DNA from: Solirubrobacteraceae bacterium
GTDB taxonomy: Bacteria; Actinomycetota; Thermoleophilia; Solirubrobacterales; Solirubrobacteraceae
Assembly (NCBI GenBank): GCA_025935735.1
Contig: JAICUS010000213.1
Span: 1 to 9,133 of the forward strand
Direction: 5' to 3'
Length of the DNA stretch: 9,133 bases
Shown: positions 6,092 to 9,133 of the stretch, one piece after another
How the letters are laid out: each line of letters opens with the position of its first letter
Numbering within the stretch: position 1 is the stretch's first letter
Translations under genes and position numbers: made by a program
Notes under the pieces: model-generated
Told to the model about the DNA's origin: nothing
The model's database searches: none
Seen by the model: the letters and a program-made list of their open reading frames with translations, nothing else

Positions 6092-6864
6092 ACCCGCTGC
6101 TCGACCTCGAGGCCCGGCCGGTGATCGCGCATCGCGGCGCCTCGGCCTACGCCCCGGAGAACACGATCCCGTCGTTCGAGCTGGCGGTGCGGCAGGGCGC
6201 GGACGCGCTCGAGCTCGACGTCCGGCTGAGCCGGGACGGCGCGCCGGTCGTGATCCACGACGCGACGCTCGACCGCACGACCGACATCGCCGGCCCGGTG
6301 CGCGGCCGCACCCTCGCCGAGCTGCGCGCGGCGGACGCGGGCTTCCGCTTCACGACCGACCGGGGCCGCAGCTTCCCGTTCCGGCGCGGCGACGCCCGGA
6401 TCCCGACGCTCGCGGAGGTGCTGTGGACTTTCCCCGAGACGCCGGTGATGATCGAGGTGAAGGAGCCGGAGGTGCAAGAGGCGGTCCGGCGGGTGCTGCT
6501 GGACGAGGACGCCACCGAGCGGTGCGTCGTGGCGAGCGAGCACATCGGCGCGGTCGAGCTGTTCCGGCAGTCGCCGTTCGCCTGCGGCGCGTCGGCGCCC
6601 GAGATCGCCGCGCTCTACCGGGCGGCCGTGCTGCGGCGCGCGGCGCCGACTTGCCGCTACCGTCTGCTCTCGGTGCCGCTCCACTGGCATGGCCTTCCGG
6701 TGCCGACCCGGGGCTTCGTGCGGGCGGCCCGCGCGCTCGAGGCGCCCGTACACGTCTGGACCGTCAACGACGCCGCCACCGCCCGGCGCCTCTGGGCGCG
6801 GGGGGTGGCGGGAATCGTGACCAACGTGCCGGACGTGATCGTGGCGGCGCGGCCAGCGGTGTGA
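6088..6864 (+). CDS. Glycerophosphodiester phosphodiesterase, UgpQ-like
   Basis: This encodes 258 residues covering one complete GDPD domain, the usual size for the cytoplasmic UgpQ-type enzyme. It hydrolyses glycerophosphodiesters from deacylated phospholipids to glycerol-3-phosphate plus an alcohol. The family signature is intact: AHRGASAYAPENT at 14-26 (His15, Arg16, Glu24, Asn25), the metal ligands Glu42 and Asp44 in LELDV, and the general acid/base His57 in IHD. Further conserved parts are MIEVK near residue 122 and VWTVND with GIVTNVPD near the C-terminus. There is no signal peptide or membrane segment, so it should act in the cytoplasm and depend on import of its substrate. It starts at GTG with a strong GGAGG site and overlaps the ligase stop as GTGA, making it the third gene of the operon. 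It ends 9 bp before the convergent PKD gene. Confidence 0.92.
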   Translation: MNPLLDLEARPVIAHRGASAYAPENTIPSFELAVRQGADALELDVRLSRDGAPVVIHDATLDRTTDIAGPVRGRTLAELRAADAGFRFTTDRGRSFPFRRGDARIPTLAEVLWTFPETPVMIEVKEPEVQEAVRRVLLDEDATERCVVASEHIGAVELFRQSPFACGASAPEIAALYRAAVLRRAAPTCRYRLLSVPLHWHGLPVPTRGFVRAARALEAPVHVWTVNDAATARRLWARGVAGIVTNVPDVIVAARPAV

Positions 6865-6876
6865 GAGGCTCCTCTA
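6864..6876. other. Convergent gene junction with a short inverted repeat
   Basis: The phosphodiesterase TGA and the PKD-protein TAG are separated by only 9 bp. AGAGG (6864-6868) and CCTCT (6871-6875) are inverted around CT. The arms are 5 bp, the loop is too short, and no T-run follows on either strand, so I do not call a terminator. Transcription of one or both operons may run into the other's 3' end. Confidence 0.4.
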
Positions 6877-9133
6877 CTTCTTGAACGTAAAGAACGCGTA
6901 CGGTCCGTCCACGTAGCTGAGGGCGCCCGCGCCGAACACCAGCTCCACGCTCTTGCAGCTCCCCGCGTAGGTGCTGGGCGTCTTCCAGTTGAACTGGTAG
7001 TTGCCGTTCCCCAGGTTCTTGAGGCCGGACTCGCCCGCCGCGTACTCCTCGATCTGGTCGGCGGTGCTCCCCAGCGAGCAGGACTGGTCCTTGGCCCGGA
7101 TCGTCACCGCGACCAGATCGGTGATCGGCGCGCCGTTGGCGTCGGTGAGCCGCCACTTGAGCGGAATCGCCTGTCCGGCCTTCGAGACGTTCATCGTGTT
7201 GGGCCGGTCGACCGGCGCGTAGAAGCCGTCGAAGACGTACTTCACGGTGATGGCCTGGGTCGCCACCGCGGAGCCGCCGTCGTCGTCGGTCACTTTCACG
7301 TTGATGGTCTTGAGGCCCACCGTCGTGAAGGTGCACGACGTCTGGAAGTTGGGCGTCACCGCGGCGGGCGCACTGTACGTCCCGAGCCCGCAGTCGATCT
7401 GGGCCGTGTGGGTGTCGTTGAGGCCCGCGTCGCTGAACGGCACACTGAACGGCAGCGTGCCGGCCACGGCGATCGTCATGGGGAGCGCGGTCCCGTCGGG
7501 CCTCGTGAGCCCCGCGATAACCGGGTTGGCGTTCTGCACGGTGAGCGTGGCGCTGCTCGTGCCAGCGCCGCCGTCGTCGTCCGACGCGGTGAGCGTGAGG
7601 GTGAAGCTGCCGTCGTCGGTGCAGGTCACCCGCGCGTTCTTCTTGGTGGCGTCGTCGAAGGTGCAGGCGCCGCCGGCATCGATTCCCGCCGTATTCGCGG
7701 TCCACAGGTACGTGACCGGGTCGTTGCTGCCGGCATCCGTCGCCGACCCGGAGAGCTGGATCGCGCCGCCTTCGGCGCCCGCATACGGCCCGCCGGCGAC
7801 GGCCACCGGGTTGGCGTTCTGTACCGTGAGGGCGGCCTGCTTGCTGTCCTGTCCGCCGTCATCGTCGGTCACGGTGAGGGTGAGCGTGAAGGCGCCGTCG
7901 TCCGTGCACGTGAGCTTCGCATCCTTCTTCGTCGCGTCGTCGAACGTGCACGCTCCACCTGCGTCGATCCCGCTCGTGTTCACCGCCCAGAGATAGCTGA
8001 ACGTGTCGTTCGCGCCCGGGTCCGTCTGCGAGCCGTTGAGCGCGACGGCTGAGCCCTCGGTGCCCCAGTAGGGTCCGTTGACGATCGCGGTCGGCGCCAC
8101 GTTGCTCAGCGTCAGCGTCGCCTCGTCGGTCCCCGTGCCGCCGTCGTCGTCCTTCACGGTGAGGGTGAGCTCGACCGTGCCGTCGTCGGTGCAGGTGATC
8201 TTCGGATTCATGGACGTGATGTCATCGAACTGGCACGTCGCGCCCGGGTCCACGTTCTGACCGGGCACGTACTGCCACGACCAAGTGTGGGTGTCGTTGC
8301 TGCCGGCGTCGGTCGCCGAGCCGTTGAGCTGAACCGGAGAGCCCTCGTCGCCGGTGTAGGGGCCGCCCGCGTGGGCAACCGGGTCCACATTGACCAGCGT
8401 GAGGGTGGTCTCGTCCGTGCCGACGCCGCCGTCATCGTCGGTGACCTTGAGGGTGAGCTTGACTTCGCCGTCGTCCGTGCAGGTGATCTTCGGCTCGGTC
8501 GCCGACGGATCGTCGAACGAGCAGGTGGCGCCCGCGTCCACCCCGGTGCCCGCCACGTACTGCCAGGACCAGACGTGGGTATCGTTGCTGCCCGCGTCGG
8601 CGACCGAGCCGTGGAGCTGGACGGCCTGGCCCTCGTTCCCGTCGTACGGCCCGCCCGCGTCGGCGACCGGATCGACGTTGGCCACCGTCAGATCCGCCAC
8701 GCTCTCGTCGCTCACTCCGCCGTCGTCGTCGGTGGCCACGAACTTGACTTTGAAGGCCCCGTCGTCGGTACAGGTGACTCTGGCGTTCTTCTCCGTGTCG
8801 TCGTCGAAGCTGCACGCGCCTCCGGCGTCGATGCCGGTGGTCGTGACGGTCCACTTGTAGGTGAGCTTCGGATCGTCGTCGTTGTCTCCGGGGTCGTTGC
8901 CCAAACCCGCGAGCTGGATGGCCGCCCCCTCCGCGCCGCTGTAGGGGCCGCCGGCCGTTGCGACCGGCTTCACGTTGGCGACGCTGACGCCAGCGTTGTC
9001 CGAGACGATGTGGCCGTGGCCGTCGTTCACGGTGAGCGTGACGGTGAAGGCGCCGTCGTCGGTGCAGGTGAAGCTCGGCTGCACGATGGCGTCGTTGCCG
9101 AAGCTGCAGGTGGTGCCCGCGTCCACGGTGCCG
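6874..9133 (-). CDS. PKD-repeat surface protein with PxKF C-terminal domain (5' end missing)
   Basis: This is the 3' part of a long gene; the reading frame is open to the window edge and no start is visible. A GTG at 9126 lies inside a repeat and is not a start. The encoded ~752 residues hold part of one PKD-like repeat and then five full copies of 95-99 residues. Each carries AGGPYxGxEG at its start, GxCxFDD in the middle, and TCTDDG followed by DDDGG near its end. A degenerate sixth copy follows at 7243-7518. PKD domains are immunoglobulin-like extracellular spacers in bacteria. The last 122 residues (6877-7242) match the PxKF C-terminal domain type: FDGFYAPVDRPNTMNV, then AIPLKW (the P-x-K-[FW] core), a Cys pair (QSC and GSC) and terminal FFTFKK. 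I infer a secreted or cell-surface acidic stalk protein; its N-terminal functional part, if any, is outside the window. Adhesion or polysaccharide binding is possible but unproven. Confidence 0.88.
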   Translation of the reverse strand, partial: GTVDAGTTCSFGNDAIVQPSFTCTDDGAFTVTLTVNDGHGHIVSDNAGVSVANVKPVATAGGPYSGAEGAAIQLAGLGNDPGDNDDDPKLTYKWTVTTTGIDAGGACSFDDDTEKNARVTCTDDGAFKVKFVATDDDGGVSDESVADLTVANVDPVADAGGPYDGNEGQAVQLHGSVADAGSNDTHVWSWQYVAGTGVDAGATCSFDDPSATEPKITCTDDGEVKLTLKVTDDDGGVGTDETTLTLVNVDPVAHAGGPYTGDEGSPVQLNGSATDAGSNDTHTWSWQYVPGQNVDPGATCQFDDITSMNPKITCTDDGTVELTLTVKDDDGGTGTDEATLTLSNVAPTAIVNGPYWGTEGSAVALNGSQTDPGANDTFSYLWAVNTSGIDAGGACTFDDATKKDAKLTCTDDGAFTLTLTVTDDDGGQDSKQAALTVQNANPVAVAGGPYAGAEGGAIQLSGSATDAGSNDPVTYLWTANTAGIDAGGACTFDDATKKNARVTCTDDGSFTLTLTASDDDGGAGTSSATLTVQNANPVIAGLTRPDGTALPMTIAVAGTLPFSVPFSDAGLNDTHTAQIDCGLGTYSAPAAVTPNFQTSCTFTTVGLKTINVKVTDDDGGSAVATQAITVKYVFDGFYAPVDRPNTMNVSKAGQAIPLKWRLTDANGAPITDLVAVTIRAKDQSCSLGSTADQIEEYAAGESGLKNLGNGNYQFNWKTPSTYAGSCKSVELVFGAGALSYVDGPYAFFTFKK
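7519..9133 (-). repeat. PKD-like coding repeats of about 285-297 bp
   Basis: Repeat boundaries, taken after the xxPV/xxPT junction, are 8665-8961, 8377-8664, 8089-8376, 7804-8088 and 7519-7803, with the end of another copy at 8962-9133. Copies fall in two flavours. Those at 8377-8664 and 8089-8376 have WSWQYVxG and GATC. Those at 8665-8961, 7804-8088 and 7519-7803 have GIDAGGAC. Every copy has two cysteines about 14-15 residues apart, suggesting one disulfide per domain. Confidence 0.9.

Noticed and set aside
7247..7996. Plus-strand open frame opposite the PKD repeats
   Set aside because: Ser/Val/Pro-rich repetitive product that mirrors the PKD repeats; the minus strand has the real domains.
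9124..9126. GTG as start of the PKD protein
   Set aside because: It codes the Val of the repeat motif VDAGxxC, and the frame stays open to the window edge, so the gene starts outside.

Overview
The window is very G+C-rich (roughly 70% by eye), densely coded bacterial chromosomal DNA with short intergenic gaps, 4-bp gene overlaps and some GTG/TTG starts. The mix of genes (cell-surface glycosyltransferases, an LpqC/PHB-depolymerase-type esterase, an acyl-CoA ligase, a PKD-repeat surface protein) together with a repeat family built around CTCAGGGTGAC / GTCACCCTGAGC suggests an environmental high-GC phylum such as Gemmatimonadota. That assignment is an inference from style and recollection; there is no rRNA or other marker gene here.

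Layout. Positions 1-157: tandem array of 17-18 bp units, probably continuing beyond the left edge. Positions 126-3283, minus strand: a two-gene glycosyltransferase operon. The upstream gene fuses a GT2 domain to an LPG-synthase/UPF0104 membrane domain. It overlaps by ATGA a GT4-type glycosyltransferase whose last codons and stop lie inside the tandem array. Positions 3284-3464: divergent intergenic region. Positions 3465-6864, plus strand: a tightly coupled three-gene operon of secreted LpqC-like esterase, AMP-forming acyl-CoA ligase and cytoplasmic glycerophosphodiester phosphodiesterase, with both junctions being 4-bp overlaps. Positions 6874-9133, minus strand and convergent: the 3' part of a large PKD-repeat protein ending in a PxKF-type C-terminal domain. 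Its 5' end lies beyond the right edge.

How the genes may work together. The minus-strand pair looks like part of a glycan or glycolipid assembly locus: a membrane-anchored GT2 enzyme plus a soluble GT4 enzyme. The plus-strand operon reads as ester/lipid scavenging: an exported esterase frees an acid, the ligase converts it to a CoA thioester, and the phosphodiesterase recovers glycerol-3-phosphate from deacylated phospholipids. The substrates cannot be read from the sequence.

Most unusual signal. One short repeat family contributes to two unrelated proteins in the same reading frame. It forms the C-terminus and stop codon of the GT4 enzyme, and an in-frame hairpin-forming insert in the linker between signal peptide and catalytic domain of the esterase. 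I found no CRISPR array, tRNA, rRNA, transposase or recognisable defence system, and no strong candidate for an entirely new system.
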